Source: Tenacibaculum sp. L6
Lineage (GTDB): Bacteria > Bacteroidota > Bacteroidia > Flavobacteriales > Flavobacteriaceae
Direction of reading: 5' to 3'
Length of the DNA: 64,000 bases
NCBI RefSeq assembly: GCF_028823685.1
Contig: NZ_JAPEHZ010000003.1
Span: 1-64,000, forward strand
Every line of letters starts with the position of its first letter. The first letter of the stretch is position 1. Below the pieces are notes generated by a model that did not search any database, was not told the DNA's origin, and saw only the letters and a program-made list of their open reading frames with translations. This document shows positions 9,164 through 18,396 of the stretch, piece by piece. The position numbers and the translations under genes were made by a program.

Positions 9164-10117
9164 ATGGAATATTTAGATTTTGAAATGCCAATTAAAGAAC
9201 TACAAGATCAGTTGGCAAAATGTCAGATTATTGGAGAAGAAAGTGAAGTAGATGTAACGGAAACATGTAAAAAAATCGAAGAAAAATTAGAAAAAGCAAA
9301 GAAAGACATATATAAAAATTTAACTGCATGGCAACGTGTACAGTTATCTCGTCACCCAAATCGTCCGTATACATTAGATTATATCAAGGCGCTTTGTGGA
9401 GATACTTTTATGGAGTTGCATGGTGATCGTAGTGTAAAAGACGATAAGGCCATGATAGGTGGTTTAGGTAAAATAGGAGATCAGTCTTTTATGTTTATCG
9501 GTCAACAGAAAGGGTATAACACAAAAACGCGTCAATACCGTAACTTTGGTATGGCAAATCCAGAAGGATACCGTAAAGCATTACGTTTAATGCGTATGGC
9601 TGAAAAATTCGGAATCCCAGTTGTTACTTTTGTAGATACTCCAGGAGCTTACCCAGGATTAGAAGCAGAAGAACGTGGACAAGGAGAAGCAATTGCTCGT
9701 AATATTTTTGAAATGACTCATTTAAAAACTCCAATTATCACTATAATTATTGGTGAAGGAGCTTCTGGTGGAGCTTTAGGAATTGGAGTAGGAGACAGAG
9801 TATATATGTTAGAAAATTCATGGTATTCAGTTATTTCTCCTGAAAACTGTTCAACAATTTTATGGAGAAGCTGGGAGCAAAAAGAAAAAGCTGCAGAAGC
9901 ATTAAAGTTAACAGCTAAAGATGGAATGAAATTGAATATCGTTGATGATATCATTAAAGAACCATTAGGAGGTGCTCATTCTGATAGATCTGCAACTTTT
10001 GAAGCCGTTAAAGAACAAATTTTAAAAGCTTACAAAGAGCTAAATGAGTTAACTGAAGCTAATTTAGTTGCTCAACGTATGGAAAAATATGCAAATATGG
10101 GAGTATTTAAAGAGTAG
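9164..10117 (+). CDS. accA: Acetyl-CoA carboxylase carboxyltransferase subunit alpha
   Basis: Transfers the carboxyl group from biotin carboxyl carrier protein to acetyl-CoA, the first step of fatty acid synthesis. The protein has 317 residues, full length. Characteristic segments are an N-terminal helical region, [40 protein letters not shown] and [19 protein letters not shown] (oxyanion-hole glycines), plus [13 protein letters not shown]. AccD is not in this window. The gene stands alone, with a promoter box upstream and a hairpin terminator downstream. Confidence 0.97.
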   Translation: MEYLDFEMPIKELQDQLAKCQIIGEESEVDVTETCKKIEEKLEKAKKDIYKNLTAWQRVQLSRHPNRPYTLDYIKALCGDTFMELHGDRSVKDDKAMIGGLGKIGDQSFMFIGQQKGYNTKTRQYRNFGMANPEGYRKALRLMRMAEKFGIPVVTFVDTPGAYPGLEAEERGQGEAIARNIFEMTHLKTPIITIIIGEGASGGALGIGVGDRVYMLENSWYSVISPENCSTILWRSWEQKEKAAEALKLTAKDGMKLNIVDDIIKEPLGGAHSDRSATFEAVKEQILKAYKELNELTEANLVAQRMEKYANMGVFKE

Positions 10118-10144
10118 TCTTTAATATATTCTTACTACAAATTA

Positions 10145-10170
10145 AAACTCGCCAATCGGCGAGTTTTTTT
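10145..10170 (+). terminator. Rho-independent terminator after accA
   Basis: AAACTCGCC (10145-10153), loop aatc, GGCGAGTTT (10158-10166), then a T-run. Perfect 9-bp stem. Confidence 0.9.
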
Positions 10171-10229
10171 TATTCAATAGTTTTCAAGTACCTTCGTAGT
10201 ATCTCATTAAAAAGAGAAAGATAAACTTC

Positions 10230-11102
10230 ATGAGTAAAGAAGAATTAGCTATAAAAACCACTTATTTTAGTATTTTAAGTAATACTAGCTTAGCAATTAT
10301 TAAAGGATTGGCAGGTATTTTTGGAAATTCATATGCTTTAATAGCAGATGCAATTGAATCTACCACTGATATTTTTTCTTCTCTTTTAGTATTATTAGGG
10401 TTGAAATATGCCAAAAGACCCGCAGATAAAAACCATCCCTACGGACACGGAAAAATAGAACCTTTAATCACTTTTGTGGTAGTGGCCTTTTTAGTAACTT
10501 CTGCAACGATTATAGCCTATGAAAGTATACAGAACATACAAACACCTCATAAAACACCTAAAGCTTGGACATTACTGGTTTTAGGAGTAATTATCATTTG
10601 GAAAGAAATATCTTTTCAAGTGGTTATCAGAAAAAGTAAAGAAACCAATAGTTCTTCTCTTAAAGCAGATGCGTGGCACCATAGAAGTGATGCAATTACT
10701 TCTATCATGGCGTTCATAGGAATTTCGATAGCACTTATTTTTAAAGAAGGTTATGAAACAGCAGATGATTGGGCAGCTTTATTAGCCTCTTTCTTTATTT
10801 TATACAATAGTTACCTGATTTTTAGGCCAGCTTTGGGTGAAATAATGGATGAACATGTGTATGACGATTTGATAGAAGAAATAAGAGAAAAATCGTTAGA
10901 AGTAGAAGGTGTTTTAGGAACCGAAAAGTGTTTTGTACGTAAAGCAGGAATGAAATATCATGTAGACTTACACGCCATTGTAGATAGTACTATTACAGTA
11001 AAAGAAGGACATGATATTGCACATAAATTAAAAGACTATTTAAGAAAACAACTTCCAGATTTAGGTCATGTTTTAATTCACATAGAACCTAATAATTATT
11101 AA
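10230..11102 (+). CDS. Cation diffusion facilitator family transporter
   Basis: A protein of 290 residues with six predicted membrane helices and a C-terminal cytoplasmic metal-binding domain (about 205-290, ending GHVLIHIEP). Helix 2 carries ADAIESTTDIFSS (an ExxxD-type acidic pair) and helix 5 carries HHRSD (HxxxD), the transport-site positions of CDF proteins. The loop HPYGHGKIEPL is a family signature. It exports divalent cations by proton antiport; zinc, iron or manganese cannot be told apart by eye. The gene is monocistronic, between two hairpins. Confidence 0.9.
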   Translation: MSKEELAIKTTYFSILSNTSLAIIKGLAGIFGNSYALIADAIESTTDIFSSLLVLLGLKYAKRPADKNHPYGHGKIEPLITFVVVAFLVTSATIIAYESIQNIQTPHKTPKAWTLLVLGVIIIWKEISFQVVIRKSKETNSSSLKADAWHHRSDAITSIMAFIGISIALIFKEGYETADDWAALLASFFILYNSYLIFRPALGEIMDEHVYDDLIEEIREKSLEVEGVLGTEKCFVRKAGMKYHVDLHAIVDSTITVKEGHDIAHKLKDYLRKQLPDLGHVLIHIEPNNY

Positions 11103-11206
11103 ACTGAATAAGAATTAAAAGGGTAAGTTTAAATTTTAAGATTGATTAAAATGTTTTTTATAGCCTAGAAAAGAAAATACAAATTACTACTTGGCCCTTG
11201 TAAAAT

Positions 11207-11243
11207 AAAAAAGCTTTAAACATTATGTGTTTAAAGCTTTTTT
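11207..11243. terminator. Bidirectional hairpin between convergent genes
   Basis: AAAAAGCTTTAAAC, a 7-base loop (attatgt), then GTTTAAAGCTTTTTT. Perfect stem with A-run on one side and T-run on the other, so it can stop both the CDF gene and the converging TonB-domain gene. Confidence 0.85.
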
Positions 11244-11266
11244 ATTATTTCTATTAGATATATTTC

Positions 11267-12385
11267 TTATTCGTGTAACTTAAAGTTAATAGGAATATAA
11301 TATTCTACGTTAGCAGACTTTCCGTTATGTTTAGCTGGAACAAAAGTAGGAAGATTAGCTACCATTTTCTTAGCTTCTTGCTCTAATAACTGTCCGTTTT
11401 CAGGTCCTTTCATTTTAATGTTAGATACATCTCCGTTTTTATCGATAATAAAACGAACCCAAACTCTACCTTCAATATTTTGTTCAGCAGCTGCAGCAGG
11501 ATAGTTAAAGTTTCTTTGAATATGACTAATCATTCTTTCATTAAAACAGTTTAACTTCTGCATGTCGGCAACTTTTGTGCATGCTTTAAACTGAGGAATA
11601 CTATGCACTTCAGCAAACTTTACAAAATCTGTAATTTCTTTTTCTTTAACAACTTTAGAAGTGTTGGCTACTGAAGTTCTGTTTACTTTAGAAGTATTAG
11701 TATTTGAAGTACCAGGAGCTTTAAAAGTAATAGGAACACCGTATTTTACTTTTACATTCTTTCCGTTGTGTTTACCAGGGATAAACTTAGGAAGGTTGTT
11801 AATAATTCTACTAGCTTCTTTCTCTAAAGATTCTCCTCCTTCAGGGCCACGCATTAATATGCTTTCTACATCTCCTTGCTCATTAATTGTAAACTGAACC
11901 AAAACTCTTCCTTGTACTCCTGCTTCTAAAGCTTCTTGAGGATAGTTAAAGTTTTTGATAATGTGTTTAGTCATGTTAGATTCAAAACACTTAGCTTGTT
12001 TAATTAATGGTACGTTGTTACACTTTTCAAATAAAGGAATTTCTTCAACTAAGTTAAAAGGTATTTTTTCAATAGTAGAAGAATTATCTTCAAGTTCTAA
12101 TTTACCAACTAGTAAAGTATTCTTTTTAATATCAGCTACTTTTTGAGAAGAATTAATTCCTCCGATAGCAGATACTGCTTCTTTGTTTTTACGAACAACA
12201 CGTCTTCTTGTTGATACTTCAATAGATAATTGTTTTCCTACGCCATTTTCAGCGTCTTCAACTGCACATTTGGTTATACTGTTTGGATCAGCTACCGTTT
12301 CGTCAGGAGTGGTACATACTTCTTGACCTACAGCTGCTAAAGAAAGTAACATAGCAGCCACTACTGAGGGGAGTTTTTTCATCAT
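11267..12385 (-). CDS. Secreted protein with two TonB C-terminal domains
   Basis: A protein of 372 residues. A signal peptide (about 1-20) ends in VGQEVC. An N-terminal basic stretch (STRRRVVRKNKE, about 60) follows. Two TonB_C-type domains then lie at about residues 130-232 and 270-370. Each has a cysteine-containing lead (IPLFEKCNNV / IPQFKACTKV), FNYP, a GRVLVQFTIN or GRVWVRFIID strand, GDV, KGPE or RGPE, NLPKFIPGKHNGK and a final PI-FK strand. There is no non-cleaved N-terminal anchor and no proline-rich spacer, so it is unlikely to be a classical TonB energy transducer. It is the first of three tandem paralogues and the only one with the domain duplicated. A periplasmic binding role is inferred. 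Confidence 0.82.
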   Translation of the reverse strand: MMKKLPSVVAAMLLSLAAVGQEVCTTPDETVADPNSITKCAVEDAENGVGKQLSIEVSTRRRVVRKNKEAVSAIGGINSSQKVADIKKNTLLVGKLELEDNSSTIEKIPFNLVEEIPLFEKCNNVPLIKQAKCFESNMTKHIIKNFNYPQEALEAGVQGRVLVQFTINEQGDVESILMRGPEGGESLEKEASRIINNLPKFIPGKHNGKNVKVKYGVPITFKAPGTSNTNTSKVNRTSVANTSKVVKEKEITDFVKFAEVHSIPQFKACTKVADMQKLNCFNERMISHIQRNFNYPAAAAEQNIEGRVWVRFIIDKNGDVSNIKMKGPENGQLLEQEAKKMVANLPTFVPAKHNGKSANVEYYIPINFKLHE

Positions 12386-12523
12386 TGTGCTCTATTTTTA
12401 GGGTTTGGTAGGTTAATTTAATGTTAACTAACGCGGTAAATGTAACAAAAAAAACAGTAAAAGCAAAATTATTTTGCATTTACTGTAAGAGAATGATGAT
12501 TTTAACTCTAAAAAAAAGTAGGT

Positions 12524-13198
12524 TTACCTTTTAGGAGTTTTAAAAATTATAGGTAGTGCATATTTTACATTTACCGTTTTTCCTTTGTGGGTTCCAGGAA
12601 TAAATTTTGGTAAAGAAGAGATTAATCTGTGTGCTTCTTCTTCTAATATTTCACTGTTTTCTGGCCCTTTTTCTTTTATGTCAAAAACGTTACCTTCTTT
12701 ATCAATTGTAAATTGAACAAGTACTTTTCCTTCAATTCCTTTTGAAATAGCTTCTTTAGGATAATCAAAATTTCGTACAATATGTTCAATCATTTCTTTT
12801 TCAAAACATTTTGATTGTTGTAAAATAGGTTTTCTTCTACAATCTTTAAACAAAGGAATTTGCTCTACAAGGTGAAAAGGAACTTTTTCGATTGATGTAA
12901 GAATATCTTCTTCTAAATTTAGCTTTTCAACAAGTAACTTTTTGTTTTCAAGTTGATTAATTTCGTTAGGGTTTGTAGAAATGGTATTAACTTTTCTTAA
13001 TCTTCTATGCCTTTTACGTCTAGTTGAAATTTTTTTAATCTCTTCTGATTCTAAAGCTTCTTTTACATCATCTATAGAACATTTAGTAATAGTAATGGCG
13101 TTTATATCTTGAATTTCATCTTTTGGTGTTTCACATTTTTCTTGTGAGTAAGAAAGAGAAATAAAGAAAAATAAGCAGGTAGCAAAAATAGGCTTCAT
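12524..13198 (-). CDS. Secreted TonB C-terminal-domain protein (paralogue 2)
   Basis: A protein of 224 residues from the ATG at 13198. A longer TTG start lies next to a TAnnTTTG-like box, so the ATG is preferred. A signal peptide (about 1-18, ending SYSQ) is followed by the same cysteine motif as the neighbours (QEKCETP, ITKCSIDD). Next come a very basic stretch (STRRKRHRRLRK) and one TonB_C domain: QIPLFKDC, NFDYPKEAISKGIEGKVLVQF, DIKEKGPE and LPKFIPGTHKGK. It is about 60% alike by eye to the first domain of the upstream-coordinate paralogue. The function is not known; a role in envelope protein contacts is inferred from the domain. Confidence 0.8.
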   Translation of the reverse strand: MKPIFATCLFFFISLSYSQEKCETPKDEIQDINAITITKCSIDDVKEALESEEIKKISTRRKRHRRLRKVNTISTNPNEINQLENKKLLVEKLNLEEDILTSIEKVPFHLVEQIPLFKDCRRKPILQQSKCFEKEMIEHIVRNFDYPKEAISKGIEGKVLVQFTIDKEGNVFDIKEKGPENSEILEEEAHRLISSLPKFIPGTHKGKTVNVKYALPIIFKTPKR

Positions 13199-13270
13199 AG
13201 TATATTTTATAAGGGTTTTTTGGGGCGGCAAAAATAAAAAAATAAAGAAATAAAGCGAGCTGCTTGTGTG

Positions 13271-13936
13271 TTAATTTAGTATTAGGTTTATAGGAAAAGA
13301 GTAGGTTACATCTACCGGGATTCCTTGTTCTTTACCCGCTGAAAATTGAGGTAGTTTATTAATGATTCGATTAACTTCATTTTCAATAACTTTGCTTGGT
13401 TTAGAGCTAGCTACTTGAATATTTTTAGGGTTTCCGTAAACATCAATTGTAAATTGAATTAAAATTCTACCGCGAATACCTTCTTGTGAAAAAACTTCTG
13501 GATAATAATTTTTTGAAAAATGCTTTTGCATATTATCCTTAAAGCATTTTTTAGCTTCTTGTCCTGCGCTAATTTCACAGTTAGGAAATAATGGAACTTC
13601 TTCTACAACTGAAAATAACACCTCTTTTGTTTGAGGTGTTAATGTATTTTTTAAGGTTAGGTCATTATCGGTTGTAATAATAGTTACATTAGAATTAGCA
13701 TTAAGATTTGATTGGTTTTCTTGAACTTGTTTTCTTACTTTTTTAATTCTATTTCTAGCGGTAAATGTTTTAGTTTCCTTTTGAGGTAACTTCTTAGTTT
13801 CATCGATAATGTCGCATTTGTCAATGCTAATTATATTCAAATCAATTGCATTTTCTTCTGGGGCAATACAAACTTCTTGAGAAAAAATTGTTAAAGAAGT
13901 AGTAAAAAAAGCTATTAAAAGTAATGTTGTTTTCAT
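13271..13936 (-). CDS. Secreted TonB C-terminal-domain protein (paralogue 3)
   Basis: A protein of 221 residues. A signal peptide (about 1-19, ending IFSQ) is followed by QEVCIAPEE and IDKCDI, repeating the cysteine pattern of its two paralogues. A basic stretch (ARNRIKKVRKQV) precedes a single TonB_C domain with VPLFPNC, NYYPEVF, GIRGRILIQFTIDVYGN and LPQFSAGKEQG. It is the most diverged member: the usual KGPE-like element is replaced by ASSKPSK. It reads in the same direction as the other two with short gaps, and is probably the first gene of the set to be transcribed. Confidence 0.8.
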   Translation of the reverse strand: MKTTLLLIAFFTTSLTIFSQEVCIAPEENAIDLNIISIDKCDIIDETKKLPQKETKTFTARNRIKKVRKQVQENQSNLNANSNVTIITTDNDLTLKNTLTPQTKEVLFSVVEEVPLFPNCEISAGQEAKKCFKDNMQKHFSKNYYPEVFSQEGIRGRILIQFTIDVYGNPKNIQVASSKPSKVIENEVNRIINKLPQFSAGKEQGIPVDVTYSFPINLILN

Positions 13937-14072
13937 AATTGATTAAGGAGTAGTTTGTATGCTGTAAAAGTCATTTTTTTTCACGGCTTACTGCTTAAGG
14001 AATTATGATAAATACATTAAATAAAGTTTTTTTTAATGTTACGAATGTTAATTAAAAATAAACACTTTTTGA

Positions 14073-14107
14073 AATAAAAAAGCCCCTTCAAAAGAAAGAA
14101 GAGGCTT
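14073..14107 (-). terminator. Terminator downstream of the PPIase gene
   Basis: On the minus strand the stem AAGCCTCTTC ... GAAGGGGCTT (one mismatch) is followed by a run of T. Plus-strand arms are at 14080-14089 and 14098-14107. Confidence 0.7.
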
Positions 14108-14128
14108 AAAGTTTTGTTTAATAGACGT

Positions 14129-15062
14129 TTATTTTACGTTCATTAATTCAACATCAAAAATTAAGGTTGCATCAGGAGGAATAACACCACCAGCACCTTG
14201 AGAACCATATGCTAAATCAGATGGAATTACCAAACGAGCTTTGTCACCTACTTTTAATAACTGAATTCCTTCATCCCAACCAGCAATTACTTGACCAACA
14301 CCGATAGCAAAATCGATAGGTTGTTTACGTTTGTATGAAGAATCAAATACTGTACCGTCTAATAACTGACCTTTGTAGTGTACAGAAACCATACATAGCT
14401 CCTTTAGTCGCTTGTTTCCCGTCTCCGTTTTGTAAGATCTTATAACGTAAACCACTTGGAGTTTCATCGTATCCAGCAGCTACTTGATCTAATAATTCTT
14501 TTTGACGCGCTTTCGCTTCTGCTTCACGTTTTTCACGAGCTCCTTCAAAAGTTCTAAAAGCTTCAACAGCATTCCATTTTTCAGCAGCATCACCAACACG
14601 GATAATTTCTACATCCATAGTGTCTTCTTGCGCAATAGCATCAACAACATCTTGTCCTTCAACAACACTACCAAAAACAGTGTGTTTACCGTCTAACCAA
14701 GGTGTAGCAACGTGTGTAATAAAGAATTGAGAACCGTTAGTTCCTGGTCCTGCGTTTGCCATTGATAATTTTCCTGGAGCGTCGTGCTTTAATTCAGGGT
14801 GAATTTCATCATCAAATTTATAACCAGGGTTTCCTGTTCCGGTTCCTTGTGGGCAACCACCTTGAATCATAAAATCAGCAATTACACGGTGGAATTTTAA
14901 TCCGTTATAATAAGGCGTTCCTTGTGGTTTTGCTGAGTTTTCTAAGTTTCCTTCTGCTAAAGCAACAAAGTTACCTACAGTTCCAGGAGTTTTTTCGTAT
15001 TCTAAGTTTACTAAAATATCACCTTTTGGAGTGGTAAACTTTGCATAAATTCCGTTATCCAT
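14129..15062 (-). pseudogene. Cyclophilin-FKBP fusion peptidylprolyl isomerase, frameshifted
   Basis: The 5' part (from ATG at 15062) encodes a complete cyclophilin domain with [30 protein letters not shown] and [11 protein letters not shown] charged linker (about 165-195) and the first strand of an FKBP domain ([14 protein letters not shown]) follow. After GKQATKGAM the frame is lost and runs to a stop at 14343. The rest of the FKBP domain continues in another frame: [18 protein letters not shown], then GWDEGIQLLKVGDKARLVIP and GAGGVIPPDATLIFDVELM, ending at 14129. The break is a tandem duplication of four bases (CATA twice on the plus strand, 14390-14397). The duplication creates a new ATG (14390-14392) in the FKBP frame with GGAG upstream. 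The cyclophilin half may still fold; an FKBP half from that ATG would lack its first strand. Confidence 0.85.
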
Positions 15063-15111
15063 TTTTCTCTTATTTATATATGAAACTACTTTTTCCGAAG
15101 AAAAAGCAAAG

Positions 15112-16728
15112 TTAGTTCTTTACAGACAAAGTTGAAAGGTTAAAGCTTAAACCTATGTTAATATTGTTTGAATTTACATTGCCGAAAGGAGAATAATACC
15201 TACCTCCTGATGCAATTATAGAAACTTGATTTGTTACATCGTAACTTAATCCAAGAGTAGGGCGCGTAATAATTCCTTCATCGGTATCTATACCAGCACC
15301 TCCACCAGCACCTGCCATGACTTCTAAAAATCCACGCATTTTATCATTAAAAAAACGAGGACTGTAAATACCTCCACCTACTAATCCGTGAGCATAACCA
15401 CCTGAGCGACCATCGTATGCAAAACCTGCTTCACCAGCAATATATAGCCATTTGTTTAGATCGTAGTTTATTTTTAAACCGATTAATTGTAAATCTATAG
15501 CGTATCTATTATCAGGTGGATCGAATTTAGCAACATCAAAGTAAGTTTGATTTTGTACTTCAAAACGTAAACCTTGCGTGTGATAAGTAGTATTTTCTTT
15601 GGAAGAAGTTCCGCCGTTCAATCCGAAATATTTCAGACCGAAACCGTAGGTGTAGGCTTCTAAATCACCAGCTATTGCACGATAATATCCACCATGAGCA
15701 CTAATAGCAATGTTTTTAAATAACTTTAAATCGATTCCTGCGGAAGGGTAAATCATCAATCCACCTTCAGGAGCCACACGACCACCAGCTGCACCAACTC
15801 CTAACTTCCCGAAAATATTGATGTATTTTGATTGATATGGATGATATCCTGCACCTACAAATAGATCCATAAAACCAGCACGTAAGCCTCTATAAATAGC
15901 ATCAGTATGTGCGAATAAGAAGGTGTTTTCGTTCAAATATTTTTGATATTCAAAACCGATGACATATAATGTCTCTGTAAGAGGTTCTTGATTATTGGCG
16001 TCATCTTTCCTAGAATTACCAATAGGTTTAAAGAAATCAAAACGGACTTGTTGTGCGTTTTTTACCGCAGGTTTACTCCAAAAACTATCAGGAGAAAGAT
16101 TGTCTGCTACAAATTTTTGATGCGCTTTGTTATAATCAGTAAAACGTAAAATACTAGGTATTTCAACAAAGAAAGAAACCGAATTACTCTTTATCTCTCC
16201 AGAATAAAAATTAACGTGACTGTATTGTATTCCGAAGGAGTAATCGTTCTTTTTATATTGCAATCCGATATTCGGATTGATAAATCCACCATCATTTACC
16301 AAGTAACGATATCCGCCACCTCCACCAAAATGGAAGTTAGCATCTACGTATAAATTTTTATATAACTGCTTGTTGATTCCTACTTCTGCACCTAGGGTAA
16401 ACAAGCCTCCTTGATCACCTGTTACTGCAAAATGAAATGCAGCACCACCATATAACCAATCGTTAAAAGGAATTTGATAATGCAAACCAGTTAATCCCAT
16501 CGTTGGTTTTAGGTTTGGGAACTTATCCGTAGGCATTTCAACAGGAATAAAATTTAACCGAACTTTATTGTGTAACTCTTTTCCTTGTAAACTCGATAAA
16601 TTCTCTTGACCGTATGTGAGAAAAGAGAAAACAGAGAGGAGAAAAGAGAGAAGAGACGTTGAAAAAAATCTCTTTCTCGTTTCTTGTTTCTTGTTTCTCG
16701 TGTCTTTGATGTGTTTATGCAAACTCAC
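15112..16728 (-). CDS. Predicted outer-membrane beta-barrel protein, unknown function
   Basis: About 538 residues. A long basic n-region and hydrophobic stretch ending in FLTYGQEN look like a signal peptide. The body is rich in Gly and aromatic residues in alternating strands and ends in a beta-signal-like [13 protein letters not shown] recognise no specific family. No ATG start is available: the frame opens at GTG (16728) or TTG (16722) inside the end of prfC. The n-region is encoded by four 7-bp repeats and a CT-rich tract, where a slip would change frame. The gene is coupled to prfC by a 14-base overlap. Confidence 0.7.
   Translation of the reverse strand: MSLHKHIKDTRNKKQETRKRFFSTSLLSFLLSVFSFLTYGQENLSSLQGKELHNKVRLNFIPVEMPTDKFPNLKPTMGLTGLHYQIPFNDWLYGGAAFHFAVTGDQGGLFTLGAEVGINKQLYKNLYVDANFHFGGGGGYRYLVNDGGFINPNIGLQYKKNDYSFGIQYSHVNFYSGEIKSNSVSFFVEIPSILRFTDYNKAHQKFVADNLSPDSFWSKPAVKNAQQVRFDFFKPIGNSRKDDANNQEPLTETLYVIGFEYQKYLNENTFLFAHTDAIYRGLRAGFMDLFVGAGYHPYQSKYINIFGKLGVGAAGGRVAPEGGLMIYPSAGIDLKLFKNIAISAHGGYYRAIAGDLEAYTYGFGLKYFGLNGGTSSKENTTYHTQGLRFEVQNQTYFDVAKFDPPDNRYAIDLQLIGLKINYDLNKWLYIAGEAGFAYDGRSGGYAHGLVGGGIYSPRFFNDKMRGFLEVMAGAGGGAGIDTDEGIITRPTLGLSYDVTNQVSIIASGGRYYSPFGNVNSNNINIGLSFNLSTLSVKN
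16673..16700 (-). repeat. Four tandem heptamers in the signal-peptide coding region
   Basis: On the plus strand TTTCTCG TTTCTTG TTTCTTG TTTCTCG. The unit is 7 bp, not a multiple of three, so gain or loss of one unit shifts the downstream frame. Confidence 0.85.
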
Positions 16729-18304
16729 TAGTGAAATGTAATTTTACAGATGGATATTTACTCTGAGTCATTTGAATAGTAAACGGAGAATCTGCTAAAA
16801 ATACTAACTGACCTTGTTTATCTTTTGCTAAATAACGTTGCTTTACACGTTTGAATTCTTTGAATTCTTCATTTTTTGGATCTTCTGGTTCAACCCAACA
16901 AGCTTTGTGTACGGCAATATTTTCATACGAACATTTAGCGCCATATTCATGCTCTAAACGATATTGAATTACTTCGTACTGTAAAGCACCCACAGTTCCT
17001 ACAATCTTACGTCCGTTCATTTCCATGGTAAATAACTGCGCAACTCCTTCATCCATTAACTGATCTAAACCTTTGTATAATTGTTTAGCTTTCATTGGGT
17101 CGGCATTGTTTACATAACGGAAATGTTCTGGAGAGAAACTAGGAATTCCTTTAAAGTTTAATTGCTCTCCTTCAGTTAATGTATCTCCAATTTTGAAGTT
17201 CCCAGTGTCGTGTAAACCAACAATGTCTCCTGGGAAAGATTCTTCAACAATTTCTTTCTTTTCAGCAAAAAAGGCATTTGGACTAGAGAATTTTACCTTT
17301 TTACCATTACGAACGTGTAGGTAAGGAGTGTTTCTTTTAAAAGTTCCTGACACAATCTTTACAAACGCTAAACGGTCTCGGTGTTTAGGATCCATGTTTG
17401 CATGAATCTTAAATACAAATCCGGTTAGTTTTTCTTCTTTAGAATCAACCAAACGTTCTTCCGCTTGTTTTGGCTGTGGATTTGGAGCAATATCAATAAA
17501 ACAATCTAATAATTCTTTTACACCAAAATTATTTAAAGCAGAACCGAAAAACACAGGTTGGAGCGAACCGCTCAGGTAATCATTTTGATTAAAATCAGGG
17601 TATACTTCATTTACTAACTCTAGTTCTTCACGAAGTGTGTTTGCGGCTTTTTCTCCAACAATTTTATCTAGTTCAGGATTGTCGATGTCGTCAAATTCAA
17701 CACCTTCAGAAATTGTTTGTTTATTGTCTCCAGAAAAGATGTTTAATTTCTTTCCCCAAATATTGTAGATTCCTTTAAAATCGTATCCCATTCCAATAGG
17801 GAAACTCAACGGAGTAACTTTTAATCCTAATTTTTGCTCAACTTCATCTAATAAATCAAAAGCATCTTTACCCTCACGATCTAATTTGTTAATGAAAACA
17901 ATCATCGGGATTTTTCGCATACGACAAACCTCTACTAACTTTTCGGTTTGTTCCTCAACTCCTTTTGCAACGTCAATAACTACAATAACACTATCAACCG
18001 CAGTTAAAGTTCTAAAGGTATCTTCAGCGAAATCCTTGTGACCTGGGGTGTCAAGAATATTGATTTTTTTGTCTTTATAAATGAAAGCTAATACAGAGGT
18101 AGCAACCGAGATACCACGTTGGCGCTCAATTTCCATAAAATCGGAAGTAGCTCCTTTTTTAATTTTATTATTCTTAACAGCACCCGCTTCTTGAATCGCT
18201 CCACCAAAAAGTAATAATTTTTCAGTTAAGGTTGTTTTACCAGCATCGGGGTGTGATATAATTCCGAATGTACGTCTCTTCTGTATTTCTTCTAAAAAAC
18301 TCAT
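16715..18304 (-). CDS. prfC: Peptide chain release factor 3
   Basis: GTPase that removes RF1/RF2 from the ribosome after peptide release. The protein has 529 residues, normal length. G-domain motifs are HPDAGKTT (G1), GISVATS (G2), DTPGHKDF (G3) and NKLD (G4). The C-terminal part has the RF3-specific segments (FVFKIHANMDPKHRDRLAF, VGTVGALQYEVIQYRLEHEY) that separate it from EF-G and TetM-type proteins. The ATG at 18304 gives the usual MSFLEEIQKRRTFGIISHP start. The outer-membrane protein gene follows with an overlap. Confidence 0.97.
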   Translation of the reverse strand: MSFLEEIQKRRTFGIISHPDAGKTTLTEKLLLFGGAIQEAGAVKNNKIKKGATSDFMEIERQRGISVATSVLAFIYKDKKINILDTPGHKDFAEDTFRTLTAVDSVIVVIDVAKGVEEQTEKLVEVCRMRKIPMIVFINKLDREGKDAFDLLDEVEQKLGLKVTPLSFPIGMGYDFKGIYNIWGKKLNIFSGDNKQTISEGVEFDDIDNPELDKIVGEKAANTLREELELVNEVYPDFNQNDYLSGSLQPVFFGSALNNFGVKELLDCFIDIAPNPQPKQAEERLVDSKEEKLTGFVFKIHANMDPKHRDRLAFVKIVSGTFKRNTPYLHVRNGKKVKFSSPNAFFAEKKEIVEESFPGDIVGLHDTGNFKIGDTLTEGEQLNFKGIPSFSPEHFRYVNNADPMKAKQLYKGLDQLMDEGVAQLFTMEMNGRKIVGTVGALQYEVIQYRLEHEYGAKCSYENIAVHKACWVEPEDPKNEEFKEFKRVKQRYLAKDKQGQLVFLADSPFTIQMTQSKYPSVKLHFTSEFA

Positions 18305-18366
18305 CTATAAATTTTAAGGTTGCAAAAATAAGATTTTAAAAAAGAAGAATAAAGAAAATGAAGTAA

Positions 18367-18393
18367 AGAAAAAGACCTCGTACAGAGGTCTTT
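18367..18393 (-). terminator. Terminator of the lipocalin-like lipoprotein gene
   Basis: Plus-strand arms AAAGACCTC (18371-18379) and GAGGTCTTT (18385-18393). On the minus strand the stem is followed by TTTTTC. Confidence 0.8.
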
Positions 18394-18396
18394 AAA

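Noticed and set aside
11267-13936. Classical TonB genes of an ExbB-ExbD-TonB system
   Set aside because: No ExbB or ExbD nearby, cleavable-type signal peptides, no proline-rich spacer.
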